NCBI RefSeq assembly: GCF_024753545.1
Contig: NZ_JANTOO010000007.1
Span: 136,073 to 200,072, forward strand
Source of the DNA: Lysinibacillus pinottii
GTDB taxonomy: Bacteria > Bacillota > Bacilli > Bacillales_A > Planococcaceae
Reading direction: 5' to 3'
Length of the DNA stretch: 64,000 nt
Shown here: one piece after another, positions 48,959-58,298 of the stretch
How positions within the stretch are numbered: position 1 is the stretch's first letter
Layout: each line of letters opens with the position of its first letter
Made by a program: the position numbers and the translations under genes
Notes under the pieces: model-generated
The model's input: only the letters and a program-made list of their open reading frames with translations
Told to the model about the DNA's origin: nothing
Databases searched by the model: none

Positions 48959-51356
48959 GTGTTTTCTCCTTTCTATTCATGCGCAATTTAATCATAGCCA
49001 AAATGGCCATTCCAGCAATACCGAGCACTGTAATTTCAAACAATGTATCAAAGCCACGATAGTCTACTAAAATTACATTAACAATATTTCCTCCGCCCGC
49101 TAAGGAGTAAACGGTTTCCTCATAGTATTTAGAAATAGAAGGAATAAGTTTTTGTGAATGAGCAGATAATGCGACAAGTGTTACCATGGCACCTATTGTA
49201 ATAGATACAACAGCTCGATTTAATTGAAATCTCATACGTTCTTCTCGTTTACCAAGTTTTGGCAGATGGTAGAATGCCATTAAAAAGAGAGCAACAGATA
49301 TAGTCTCTATAACAAGCTGTGTTAAGGCTAAATCTGGCGCATTAAAAATAACAAAAAATAATGCTACCGTATAACCAACAGAGCCAAGACCTATAATGGC
49401 TGTTAAACGCGATTTGGCTAGTATAGTGATAGCTGTTCCAATTAATAAAACCACGACTAAAATAATTTCATAGGGCCTAATTGGAGCTGTCTCTTGGAAT
49501 GAAAAACTAAAGGCATTTTTCACAAAAAGCGAACCAATGACGATAATAGCAATACCACTAAACATATAAAGTAGATAATGACGCATTGACCCCGTCATGT
49601 AGAGTCGAGAAAGGCGATTCAAGCCAACATCTAACCCCTGCATAATTTTGTCATAAGCATTATTCAAGGTGAAAGCCTTTGGGAATCGTTGATACATCCC
49701 TTGCCATTTCGGTAGTGATACAAATAGCAGTACTCCTATGATAATAATTCCTATCGTCATTAGAAGCTCTGGATTGATTCCATGCCAGGCAGATACATGA
49801 ATGTCAATATCTTGTGGTACCTCGTATAAAAATGGCTGAATCGCTAGTACAGCAGGTTTGACAAATGTATCACCAATAAAATTCGGGATAAAGAATATAA
49901 GCACAACTAATCCTGCTAAAAGCATTGGAGAAACTAGCATCCCAATAGGTGCTTCATGTGGTTTATGCGGTAATTGTTCTGGTTTGTAGTTGCCATTAAA
50001 TGTTCGGAAAACAAAATAAAAGCTATAAATAAATGTGAAAATACTAGCAACCCAAGCCACGATTGGGAAGAGCACTCCCCATGTATCGAAGCCAAAAAAC
50101 TCAAACTTTTGAAGCGCGAGCATGGCTGTTAAAAACATTTCTTTACTTAAGAAGCCATTAAACGGTGGAAGACCAGCCATCGATAAGCTTCCTATTGCCG
50201 CAACTGTAAAACTGATAGGCATAATACTCATTAACCCACCCAATTTACGAATATCACGTGTCCCTGTTTCATGATCGATAATCCCAGCAATCATGAATAG
50301 GCTACCTTTAAATGTAGCGTGATTGATCAGATGGAAGATGGCAGCAAATGCCGCAAATTTAATTGTATCTACGGATTCGTTGGCATGAAACGCCACTGCG
50401 CTTGCCCCAAGTAGTGACATAATAAGTCCAAGTTGACTGACGGTCGAGAAGGCAAGAATCCCTTTCAAGTCCGTTTGTTTGACTGCAAAGAATGAACCCC
50501 AGAATAAAGTTAAAATACCTATACCTGTTACAAGCCATACCCAGAGCTCAGAAGCCGCAAAAATTGGGGTAAAGCGTGCTACTAAATAAATACCTGCTTT
50601 GACCATTGTGGCAGAGTGAAGGTATGCACTTACTGGTGTAGGTGCTTCCATTGCATCTGGTAGCCAAATGTAAAATGGGAATTGAGCCGATTTTGTAAAT
50701 GCTCCTAGAAGGAGTAACACAAGCGACCAAGTAAATAAAGGGTGATCAACTAGATTTGGAGCCATAACCATTAGCTCTCGAATGGAATAAGTTCCACCCA
50801 TTAAGTAGAGAAGAACGAATCCACCTAACATCATTAAGCCACCGCCAACTGTTATCATCATTGACTTCAGTGCTCCAAGGCGTGACGCATCACGGTTATA
50901 CCAATAACCAATGAGTAGGAATGAGGAAATGGACGTTAATTCCCAAAAGAAATAAAGTGTAATTAAATGATCTGACTGTACTACTCCAAGCATTGCAGAC
51001 ATAAATAACAGTAAGTAAACATAAAAATTATGTAATTTTTCTTTATGTTTATCTAAGTAAAAAATGGAGTAGAGGACAACTAATGATCCGATCCCAGTAA
51101 TTAGTAGCGAGAATAATAAGCTAAGGCCATCCAAATAGGAGACGAAGGAAATATCAAGCGATGGAATCCAAGGAAGTTTAGCTGTAAACACTCCACCTTT
51201 AGCTACTTGTGCAATATAAGATGCATAAATCACCACGAGCGTAGCTGGAACAGCGAGAACAAACCAGCCAGTATGAATATTCTTTATGCTTTTATATAAA
51301 AATGGTACGAATATTGCAGCAAGCATGGGAATGAAAATATAAAGTACTTGTAACAA
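48945..51356 (-). CDS. mrpA: Na+/H+ antiporter subunit MrpA
   Basis: The largest Mrp subunit, 803 residues with about 21 helices. The N-terminal two-thirds is NuoL-like (WELTSISSFLLIGYWYNR, TKSAQFPFYIWLPDAMEAPTPVSAYLHSATMVKAG) and the C-terminal part carries the MnhB-like extension (APDLALTQLVIETISVALFL). The start is a TTG at 51356 with AAGGAGGG six bases upstream; no ATG is better placed. It leads the seven-gene operon mrpA-G, which supports Na+ and alkali tolerance and pH homeostasis. Confidence 0.95.
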   Translation of the reverse strand: MLQVLYIFIPMLAAIFVPFLYKSIKNIHTGWFVLAVPATLVVIYASYIAQVAKGGVFTAKLPWIPSLDISFVSYLDGLSLLFSLLITGIGSLVVLYSIFYLDKHKEKLHNFYVYLLLFMSAMLGVVQSDHLITLYFFWELTSISSFLLIGYWYNRDASRLGALKSMMITVGGGLMMLGGFVLLYLMGGTYSIRELMVMAPNLVDHPLFTWSLVLLLLGAFTKSAQFPFYIWLPDAMEAPTPVSAYLHSATMVKAGIYLVARFTPIFAASELWVWLVTGIGILTLFWGSFFAVKQTDLKGILAFSTVSQLGLIMSLLGASAVAFHANESVDTIKFAAFAAIFHLINHATFKGSLFMIAGIIDHETGTRDIRKLGGLMSIMPISFTVAAIGSLSMAGLPPFNGFLSKEMFLTAMLALQKFEFFGFDTWGVLFPIVAWVASIFTFIYSFYFVFRTFNGNYKPEQLPHKPHEAPIGMLVSPMLLAGLVVLIFFIPNFIGDTFVKPAVLAIQPFLYEVPQDIDIHVSAWHGINPELLMTIGIIIIGVLLFVSLPKWQGMYQRFPKAFTLNNAYDKIMQGLDVGLNRLSRLYMTGSMRHYLLYMFSGIAIIVIGSLFVKNAFSFSFQETAPIRPYEIILVVVLLIGTAITILAKSRLTAIIGLGSVGYTVALFFVIFNAPDLALTQLVIETISVALFLMAFYHLPKLGKREERMRFQLNRAVVSITIGAMVTLVALSAHSQKLIPSISKYYEETVYSLAGGGNIVNVILVDYRGFDTLFEITVLGIAGMAILAMIKLRMNRKEKTHENK

Positions 51357-51510
51357 AAAAACCCTCCTTTATGCAGGTAAGTATATCAATTATAACGTAC
51401 TTTAATCGGGAATGCATACGTACTATTGGGATTTAGCTTGCGGTAGTAGGAGAATTTTCGTTATATTATAAATAGGAAGTTATCAATAAAAATAGAGGAA
51501 AAAATTTTTT

Positions 51511-52074
51511 ATGAAGAATCCGTATATCTATGGTTATTTACCATTAATTACAATTTTATTGTTTAGTTTGACATTTGGTATGTATGCAGTTGGAGAATCT
51601 TTACAAATTTTTCGAGCAATCGGTGTATATTCAGGTATGCGAGAATTTTTGTCTGATGTTGAATTACGTGTATTTTTACTCATTGTGTTTGCTATTGTTT
51701 TTTTTATGCTATTTTCAGCACTCAAACTAGTAGGAGAAACAATCCATGAGTTAGGAATGCTCTTTTTTTCAAAAGACAACGATGGAGCAACTGTTAGTCA
51801 AGCACGAGGCGGCTATATTATTTTGTTTATTGGTGCCATGTGTTCAGCATTTGCCATCCAATTTATTTATGTGTTAATAGGAATTTTTGTTCTAACTGTT
51901 TTTACATATTTCATTTATCTTATTTACAAAATGAGTCATTTTATGTCAATGGGAGGCACAATCGGTCTATTAATCTTTGAGCTTTTTATGTGGACTATTC
52001 TATTAACATTCATCGTTTATGTTGTATTGAAACTATATAATGGAATATTAGCAAGTCTGCCATTTGCTCAATAA
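51511..52074 (+). CDS. yufK: Membrane protein YufK (DUF5366)
   Basis: A 187-residue membrane protein with about five predicted helices, no charged catalytic motif and a central ARGGYIILFIGAMCSAFAIQF segment. Size, composition and its place divergent from mrpA match B. subtilis YufK, a DUF5366 protein of unknown function. AGAGG precedes the ATG, but the spacer is AT-rich. An IS-derived end begins five bases after its stop and offers a terminator hairpin. Confidence 0.7.
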   Translation: MKNPYIYGYLPLITILLFSLTFGMYAVGESLQIFRAIGVYSGMREFLSDVELRVFLLIVFAIVFFMLFSALKLVGETIHELGMLFFSKDNDGATVSQARGGYIILFIGAMCSAFAIQFIYVLIGIFVLTVFTYFIYLIYKMSHFMSMGGTIGLLIFELFMWTILLTFIVYVVLKLYNGILASLPFAQ

Positions 52075-52078
52075 ATGC

Positions 52079-52200
52079 ATACTGTAGGCAAAAGCCCTCG
52101 AGAATCTCAATCTCGAGGGCTTTTGCTATTTCTTAAATGACGGTTTGCATGGGGGTTCTGTTATTTTGCCTGGCACGTCCAAGTAACCCGTTCCTTTTTG
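52079..52200. mobile_element. Single-ended IS1182-like relic between convergent genes
   Basis: TACTGTAGGCAAAAGCC starts a terminal hairpin (CAAAAGCCCTCGAGA pairing with TCTCGAGGGCTTTTG) homologous to 15152-15202. About 70 bp later the minus strand keeps a transposase C-terminus, KERVTWTCQAK then stop, comparable with KKLATWTWQTA at 15279. The opposite end is gone. The hairpin with following TATTTCTT can terminate yufK. Confidence 0.65.
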
Positions 52201-52222
52201 TCATACAACCAAACTACTAATT

Positions 52223-54073
52223 TTACTCAAGTAAAACATTAAATAATTGATGATGAATTTTGTATTCTTCTAATTTTTGCATGGATTGAGGCTTATCATA
52301 GCCAATCCATACGGCCGCTGTATAGGTATCATTAAGTCCGGCAAGCCAATAGTCTCGATAGTCATTCGTTGTCCCTGTTTTGGCCCCAACGTAGCTGCTA
52401 TTACTGTAGACTCCCTGTCCCGTACCGTTCGTCACAACATCGGCAAGTAGCTCACGCATGTATTTTACTGTTTTAGGAGACCAAATTTGATCACGCTGTG
52501 TATCCCAACTATAGAGTTCTGTTCCATCTAAAGCTGTCACTTTACGAATGCTATGTGCTAGAACATAAGATCCATCAATAAAGCTTGTATAGGCATCTGC
52601 TAGCTCTAAAGCTGTTACACCGTAAGTAAGCCCGCCCAAGGAAGCTGCATAATTATGGTCCTTTTCTACAATGGAGCGAAAATGAAAGCGATCTAAATAT
52701 TGAAATGCTGTATCAATGCCAACTGTCTGGAAGAGTCGCAGTGCCGATGTATTGTAGCTATGTCGAAATGCAGTGCGCAGCGACACATCCCCATACTTGT
52801 AGCCCCCGTAGTTTTGAGGGCAAAATGATCCGACACAATAACTGCCACCATTTACAATCGAATCAGGTGTATGTGTTGTTGTTTCAAAGAAAGGAGCATA
52901 GACGGCCAGTGGCTTAAACGCGGAACCTGGTTGCCGTGTTCCTTGAAATGCACGATGATAATCAAACTTTTCATAGCTTTTTCCTGCATATAAGCTAACG
53001 ATTTCTCTTGATTGGTTTTGAATAACAGCACCTGCTGCTTGCAATGAACCGGCACCTAAGGTAGCTGTCATTTGTTGTTCATCATGCCGCTGTTTTTGTG
53101 GATCCAACGCAGTGTTAATAATCAGTCCATTTTGAAATAATGAATCAAGTCGATTGTCTAATTGTGTCTTAATTTTTTTCTTCTCTTCCTCATTATCTGT
53201 ATGGTTAAGTCGATCCGCATAGCCTTCTTTTTCTGCAACTAACCATTTTAATTCTTGAAGAACGTAAGTACTGTACATAGGATAGCTTTGAATTTTATCC
53301 TTAATATGCAATGTAATCGGTTTTGCCTTATAAGTTGTCGCTTCTTCCTTTGTAATGCTACCTTTCACGGCAAGTGTATCTAATAAGCGTTCTTGACGTG
53401 CTTTAGTTTGTTCAAAGTTTTTTAAAGGGTTATAAAGTGAAGGGTTATTGGGAATCGCTGCAATAAAAGCAATTTCAGCTATAGATAATTGCTGAAGTGG
53501 TCTTTGAAAATAATAGGTTGCTGCTCCACCAATACCGTAAACTTGATTGCTAAAATAGGACTCGTTAAGATACATGGTTAATATTGCTTCTTTATCGAAT
53601 TCTTTTTCTAATTCATAAGCATAAAAAAGTTCGGTTAATTTTCGTTCATATGTTTTTTCATCAGATAAATAACGCATTCGAACAAGCTGCTGTGTAATCG
53701 TACTGCCACCCTGTGAGCTAGTACTTGTACTTGAATTGGCGACTACTGCACGCATAATAGCACTTAAATCAAAGCCAATGTGTTCATAAAAGTCGGCATC
53801 CTCACTTGCAATGAATATTTCCTGGGCAATTTGTGGAATTTCTTGCAATGTTAATGGCTGCCGCCATTCGACATATTCTTCACTAAATGTTTGCCCATTT
53901 TGATCCTTAAGTGTTATAGGGAGCTGGGGTTGTACTTCAGGTAAATGAATCGCCTGTGAAATTTGTTCTTCATGTGCTTGTGCTGTATTGATTTCTGTTC
54001 GTATGTTTGTGCTAATCCACCATAGAACAGGTAGGGAAAGAAGTATAATAAAAAACCCAAAAGCCTTTTTCAT
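52223..54073 (-). CDS. Class A penicillin-binding protein
   Basis: Bifunctional peptidoglycan synthase of 616 residues. A short cytoplasmic start and one membrane anchor (FGFFIILLSLPVLWWIS) precede the GT51 glycosyltransferase (SEDADFYEHIGFD and GGSTITQQLVRMRYL). The transpeptidase domain has SxxK in RQPGSAFKPL, SxN in SYNTSALR and KTGTTNDYRDYW. It is shorter than PbpF/PbpG of B. subtilis and has no C-terminal extension. The ATG at 54073 has GTGGAGG upstream; the frame extends to a GTG that lies inside that site. A spore-related role is possible but not shown. Confidence 0.9.
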   Translation of the reverse strand: MKKAFGFFIILLSLPVLWWISTNIRTEINTAQAHEEQISQAIHLPEVQPQLPITLKDQNGQTFSEEYVEWRQPLTLQEIPQIAQEIFIASEDADFYEHIGFDLSAIMRAVVANSSTSTSSQGGSTITQQLVRMRYLSDEKTYERKLTELFYAYELEKEFDKEAILTMYLNESYFSNQVYGIGGAATYYFQRPLQQLSIAEIAFIAAIPNNPSLYNPLKNFEQTKARQERLLDTLAVKGSITKEEATTYKAKPITLHIKDKIQSYPMYSTYVLQELKWLVAEKEGYADRLNHTDNEEEKKKIKTQLDNRLDSLFQNGLIINTALDPQKQRHDEQQMTATLGAGSLQAAGAVIQNQSREIVSLYAGKSYEKFDYHRAFQGTRQPGSAFKPLAVYAPFFETTTHTPDSIVNGGSYCVGSFCPQNYGGYKYGDVSLRTAFRHSYNTSALRLFQTVGIDTAFQYLDRFHFRSIVEKDHNYAASLGGLTYGVTALELADAYTSFIDGSYVLAHSIRKVTALDGTELYSWDTQRDQIWSPKTVKYMRELLADVVTNGTGQGVYSNSSYVGAKTGTTNDYRDYWLAGLNDTYTAAVWIGYDKPQSMQKLEEYKIHHQLFNVLLE

Positions 54074-54310
54074 GTGTGCCTCCACTCTTTCTATGAATCC
54101 TTCAACAGAATAACATATTTTGGATTGATTCCAAATACTCGGTCAGACCTATTTCCATTGTTTTTAGAAAGGAAGTTAAAAGTGCATAAATCGTCAATAC
54201 TTTGTTGAAGAAAACCAATTGGAATTATGTTAGACTAAAATGAGGTCAAGAAGGATGAATTGTCATCTTTTTCATTGAAACTGAAAATTATCATTAAAGG
54301 AGAGACTTCC

Positions 54311-54898
54311 ATGTTTCCACAATTAACAACAGACGTACAAGCAGGCGAAGTGCTTGTAGAAATGAACACAACATTAGGTGCAGTTAAAATTAAGCTGTTC
54401 CCAGAGTTTGCACCAAAAACTGTTGAAAACTTTTTGGGTCATGCTAAATCAGGTTATTATAACGGCATCATTTTCCACCGAGTTATTCAAGACTTTATGA
54501 TTCAAGGTGGTGACCCAACAGGAACAGGTATGGGCGGAGAGTCAATTTGGGGTGATTCTTTTGAAGATGAATTCTCAGATAAATTGTTTAACCTACGTGG
54601 TGCGCTATCAATGGCTAACGCTGGTCCAAACACAAATGGTTCTCAATTCTTTATCGTACAAATGAAACATCTTCCAAGCGATATGCTTCGTCAATTACAA
54701 GGAGCAGGCTTCCCAGAGGAAATTATCGAAGCTTATGCACAAAATGGTGGTACTCCTTGGTTAGACCATAAACATACTGTATTCGGTCATGTTGTAGAAG
54801 GAATGGATATTGTAGATAAAATTGCGGATGTAGAAAAAGATCCTCGTGATAAGCCATTAGAAGATGTGAAAATTGAGTCAATTACAGTCTTTGAATAA
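54311..54898 (+). CDS. Cyclophilin-type peptidyl-prolyl isomerase
   Basis: Cytoplasmic cyclophilin (195 residues) that catalyses Xaa-Pro isomerisation. The core has YYNGIIFHRVIQDFMIQGGDPTGTGMGG, with the catalytic Arg in FHRV, and MANAGPNTNGSQFFI. An insert of about 25 residues (HLPSDMLRQLQGAGFPEEIIEAY) before the final strands is larger than in E. coli PpiB. ATG 54311 follows AAAGGAGAG; an upstream GTG frame (54260) has no ribosome site. A small membrane protein gene follows 22 bp later. Confidence 0.9.
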   Translation: MFPQLTTDVQAGEVLVEMNTTLGAVKIKLFPEFAPKTVENFLGHAKSGYYNGIIFHRVIQDFMIQGGDPTGTGMGGESIWGDSFEDEFSDKLFNLRGALSMANAGPNTNGSQFFIVQMKHLPSDMLRQLQGAGFPEEIIEAYAQNGGTPWLDHKHTVFGHVVEGMDIVDKIADVEKDPRDKPLEDVKIESITVFE

Positions 54899-54920
54899 TA
54901 ATTATAAGGACGTGTAGAGC

Positions 54921-55133
54921 ATGGAAAACTTAATGTATCAATTTTTATATTTCCCTGAAGATAAATCAGGATATATTCCAGCAGCATTTGAATTTTTAAT
55001 CATGCTTATTTTATGTGTAATCGTGTTTACGCTTTTCCGAAAAATTTCTAAAAAGCAGGAAATGAAATCAAAGGAAATTGAAGCGCGTATATTAGCAGAA
55101 AAGAAAAGCACAAACAACCAACAAAATGTCTAA
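54921..55133 (+). CDS. Small membrane protein of unknown function
   Basis: A 70-residue protein with one strong helix (AFEFLIMLILCVIVFTLFRKI, about 23-43) and a charged cytoplasmic tail likely to be coiled-coil (KKQEMKSKEIEARILAEKK). It is 22 bp after the cyclophilin gene and shares its terminator, so the two are probably cotranscribed. I do not recognise the family. Confidence 0.55.
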   Translation: MENLMYQFLYFPEDKSGYIPAAFEFLIMLILCVIVFTLFRKISKKQEMKSKEIEARILAEKKSTNNQQNV

Positions 55134-55137
55134 TGAA

Positions 55138-55175
55138 AAAGAATCTGCCTCCAATGGAGACAGATTCTTTATTTT
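55138..55175. terminator. Bidirectional terminator
   Basis: AAAGAATCTG..CTCC pairs with GGAG..CAGATTCTTT, with an A-run before and TATTTT after; it serves both convergent genes. Confidence 0.8.
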
Positions 55176-56595
55176 AAATTTTTCTTTTTGAACGACGAAC
55201 CATGTTTTGTATTGTTTTGAAGGCATGGAAGCAAACGAGTACAATGGATAGGCCAATTCCACTTAAGGCGGTAATGAAGGCAACCCATTCGAACGGTGTA
55301 TAGCTCCAAACACTATCTAAATCATTACTGTCCTTCCATTCTTCAATGACTAAATTCATTCCGTAAATACCGGAAATAACCGTAAATACGGTTAAAATAA
55401 ATAGTAAATTATTGCTTCGATTATCGGATTGATCTTCTTGTGTTCGATATAGGCTGTTCAATGTCGCTTTTGTTCCTACATAATGTTCATTAATACGGAA
55501 ATGCTTTCGTAGCATTTGAGCTATTTCTCTACCTTCAGTCCGAACAACGACCTCTTCAAAATAATAACGTGCAGAAAACTCTGTGATAAGTTCGATTAAT
55601 TCATTAACAATTTGTTTATCTTTCCCCCATTTAATTTCACTGTATTCATAGGAAAGCTTTAGAAGCATCATTTTATAAAAATAATGAATGAATAAATTGT
55701 AATAGTGAGTCCCCATAAACTCCTGAATGCTATGTGAACAATGTTCAAAAGGCCTATTTGTAAGTGTCATTTGTGACTGTGCTGAAGAGATAATAAAACT
55801 ATTAGGTGCCCACCGTGTATGGGCGTGTTCCTGCACATAGTTTGAAATATATTGAGAGTTAGTACTCGAAATAAAGGGCTTGCCATCAGGTGTTCTTCCA
55901 TCTACTTGCCCTAATCGAAAAAGATGCTCAGGTAATAGTTCTGCTTTTTCATCACAAATTAAATAGGCTGAGGAAAACATTCGCTCATCTTCAAAAAAAG
56001 GTAACCCTTCATAGGTATGGTCTTGGTGATGCTGAAGGAACGGTTTTAAGAAGGGGATAAAATAGTTGAATAATAGCTCACTTGTTGAATCACAATGACC
56101 GAATGAGAAATGATGACTAGCGCCTTTTTCCTCTCGCAGTTTTGCCTCCAGCACCCTAAAGTAATGAATAAAATTTAAAATATCACTAATATCATATTGG
56201 CTGTCTATGCTTGTTCGAACGGTGACGATGCCATTGCCGAAAGGGCATAGTGTCACATCGATGCTCATAAGCTCGTAGTTAATACAATTTTCATGATGGT
56301 GTAAGGCTCCTTGTGTATAGAATGCTTTTGAGAAGCGAAGAAAGTCTGGGCTATCCATTTTATTTGGAAATAATTTATCCTCAAGAAAGGGATAGAAAAA
56401 TTGGGCAAGCTCCTCATGTATAATTGTTATGTCTCCATAAAAGGCATGTTCAAGATTAGCGTTGTTCAATTCAAAAAAAGAAAATCCTTCTTCTAAAAGG
56501 GTATGACCAATCTTTTGCCGATCTTTTATTTGGTAGGCGAAGGGAAATAAGAATGTCATATATGCACGTTCAATTGTTAAAGGAACTAAGTCCAT
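55174..56595 (-). CDS. CorA-like membrane protein with large N-terminal domain
   Basis: A 473-residue protein. The C-terminus has two helices, LLFILTVFTVISGIYGMN (about 399-416) and FEWVAFITALSGIGLSIVLV (about 434-455). The first ends in YGMN, the pore signature of CorA Mg2+ channels, and a long helical region precedes it as in CorA. The N-terminal 300 or so residues do not resemble the usual CorA funnel sequence, so this is a divergent relative. The ATG at 56595 has AAAGGGGTG 8 bases upstream; the frame extends to 56661 without a ribosome site. Confidence 0.6.
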   Translation of the reverse strand: MDLVPLTIERAYMTFLFPFAYQIKDRQKIGHTLLEEGFSFFELNNANLEHAFYGDITIIHEELAQFFYPFLEDKLFPNKMDSPDFLRFSKAFYTQGALHHHENCINYELMSIDVTLCPFGNGIVTVRTSIDSQYDISDILNFIHYFRVLEAKLREEKGASHHFSFGHCDSTSELLFNYFIPFLKPFLQHHQDHTYEGLPFFEDERMFSSAYLICDEKAELLPEHLFRLGQVDGRTPDGKPFISSTNSQYISNYVQEHAHTRWAPNSFIISSAQSQMTLTNRPFEHCSHSIQEFMGTHYYNLFIHYFYKMMLLKLSYEYSEIKWGKDKQIVNELIELITEFSARYYFEEVVVRTEGREIAQMLRKHFRINEHYVGTKATLNSLYRTQEDQSDNRSNNLLFILTVFTVISGIYGMNLVIEEWKDSNDLDSVWSYTPFEWVAFITALSGIGLSIVLVCFHAFKTIQNMVRRSKRKI

Positions 56596-56706
56596 TTGAA
56601 AACACCCCTTTTTCCATCTGTTTGTTAAGAGACTTTTCCACATCGTAAGAATTTTAAACATATAAAAAGAAGGAATCCTAAATAATCAGAATTCCTTCTC
56701 TTATTT

Positions 56707-57891
56707 TTATTGTTCAAAGGCTTTTTTAAAGCGCTCTACGCCGTCTCGTACTGTTTCAAATGAACAAGCTACATTCATACGTAGGAAGCCTCGACCCTCT
56801 TCTCCGTATTTTGTACCTGGCTCTAATGCCAGTTGACCAATTTCTAATAGTCGTTTCATAATGTCTTTTTCTTCAAGCTTAAGCTCTCGATAATCAATCC
56901 ATATTAAATAAGTGGATTGTGGTTTAATGATACGAATGCCTGGAATCTGCTCTAACTCGGCTTTGACATAATCCATATTTGCTGAAATATACGGCAGCAA
57001 TTCATCTAGCCAAGGGGTGCCTTCCGTATACGCAGCTTGCAATGCTACAGAGGCAAAAGTATTTAAAGAGCCTTGTCCACTTGCCATATTCACGGCTTCT
57101 AGCTGTAGACGTTTTTTCTTATCTGGCACAATCATATAGGAAACTTGAATACCTGCTAAATTAAATGTTTTAGTAGGAGCCATACACGTTACGATCCGAT
57201 TGATTTCATCGCCTGCTATTTTGGCAATAGGAATATGCTTTTCTCCATTGATCATTAAATCAGCATGAATTTCATCTGAAATAATAAGAACATCGTATTG
57301 AGCACAGAGTCTTACAATTTCCTTTAAAGTAGCTTCATCCCATACATAACCTCCAGGGTTGTGAGGGTTGCATAATATGTAGGCTTTCACATTTTGAGCT
57401 AGTGCCTGTTCAAAAGCTTCAAAATCTACGATAAATTTACCATCATTTTTTTCAACTAGCGGACAGCTTACCACTTCGCGTCCATTGCTTTTTGGAATGT
57501 TAAAAAATGGTGGGTAAACGGGTGTTGATATAAGGACTTTATCTCCTGGATTAGTAAAGGCTACAATGCTATTTGCTAAGGCGGCAACAACACCATTACA
57601 GAATACGATAGAATCCTTGTCAATTTGCCAATCATGACGAGTATTTTGCCAGTCCACTATTGACTGTATTGCTTCCTCGCTCATAAAGCTATAACCAAAA
57701 ACAGTACGTTCAGCATGTTCCTGCAATGCTTTTGAAACGGCTGTCGGAGCAGCAAAATCCATATCAGCTACCCACATTGGCAATATCTCGGACGCATCGT
57801 TTAGTCCATAAACCATTTTCATTGCGTCCCATTTTACGGAGTTTGTAAAACGGCGTTTGATAGTTTGATCAAAAATAGACAAGCAAATCAC
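56707..57891 (-). CDS. patB: MalY/PatB-type aminotransferase (C-S lyase)
   Basis: PLP enzyme of the class I/II aminotransferase fold (about 391-394 residues). The N-terminal KWD-x-M pattern (SVKWDAMKMVYG), ILPMWVADMDF, the PLP region CNPHNPGGYVWDEATL and the lysine motif MAPTKTFNLAGIQ match PatB/MalY, which act as cystathionine or cysteine-S-conjugate beta-lyases. Starts GTG 57891 and TTG 57882 are both possible; the latter has a better ribosome site. It is divergent from yugE, as in B. subtilis. Confidence 0.88.
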   Translation of the reverse strand: MICLSIFDQTIKRRFTNSVKWDAMKMVYGLNDASEILPMWVADMDFAAPTAVSKALQEHAERTVFGYSFMSEEAIQSIVDWQNTRHDWQIDKDSIVFCNGVVAALANSIVAFTNPGDKVLISTPVYPPFFNIPKSNGREVVSCPLVEKNDGKFIVDFEAFEQALAQNVKAYILCNPHNPGGYVWDEATLKEIVRLCAQYDVLIISDEIHADLMINGEKHIPIAKIAGDEINRIVTCMAPTKTFNLAGIQVSYMIVPDKKKRLQLEAVNMASGQGSLNTFASVALQAAYTEGTPWLDELLPYISANMDYVKAELEQIPGIRIIKPQSTYLIWIDYRELKLEEKDIMKRLLEIGQLALEPGTKYGEEGRGFLRMNVACSFETVRDGVERFKKAFEQ

Positions 57892-57955
57892 TCTTTTCTT
57901 TTTTATTTACTATGGTATCATACGATTATGATCAAAGGATAAATAGGTGAGTATT

Positions 57956-58216
57956 TTGGAAAATGTAAAAATGAATCAAGCAGCTGTGCATCTGCTAGAG
58001 GAGTGGGATCCATTCCACTTAGGTCCAGACCATTATGATACGGAAACAGCAGATGTTGTAGCGGCATTGCAAGGAATCGATGATCCGTCGACACTTGCAA
58101 AAGTTATTCAAGAAACATATGAGCATTCGTTTGAGCAATGGATTCCTTTTGAGGAATGTGTAGCCATTTCTTACAAACTGATTGCTATTAAATTTGAAGC
58201 AAAATGTATTATTTAA
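57956..58216 (+). CDS. yugE: DUF1871 family protein YugE
   Basis: An acidic helical protein of about 86 residues. EEWDPFHLGPDHYDTETADVVAAL and YEHSFEQWIPFEECV match the YugE/DUF1871 family of unknown function. Start is uncertain: TTG 57956 has AGGTGA 5 bases upstream; GTG 57947 overlaps that site, and ATG 57971 lacks a good one. The yugE-patB pairing is conserved in Bacilli. Confidence 0.78.
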   Translation: MENVKMNQAAVHLLEEWDPFHLGPDHYDTETADVVAALQGIDDPSTLAKVIQETYEHSFEQWIPFEECVAISYKLIAIKFEAKCII

Positions 58217-58235
58217 AATATTTTGCATATTTCCT

Positions 58236-58272
58236 ATAAAAAAGGGGTTGTCATGTGACAACCTCTTTTTTC
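58236..58272. terminator. Bidirectional terminator between yugE and NSS transporter
   Basis: GGGGTTGTCA pairs with TGACAACCTC, flanked by an A-run and a T-run. Confidence 0.9.
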
Positions 58273-58298
58273 ATCCTAATGTTGGAGGTTCTTTATTC

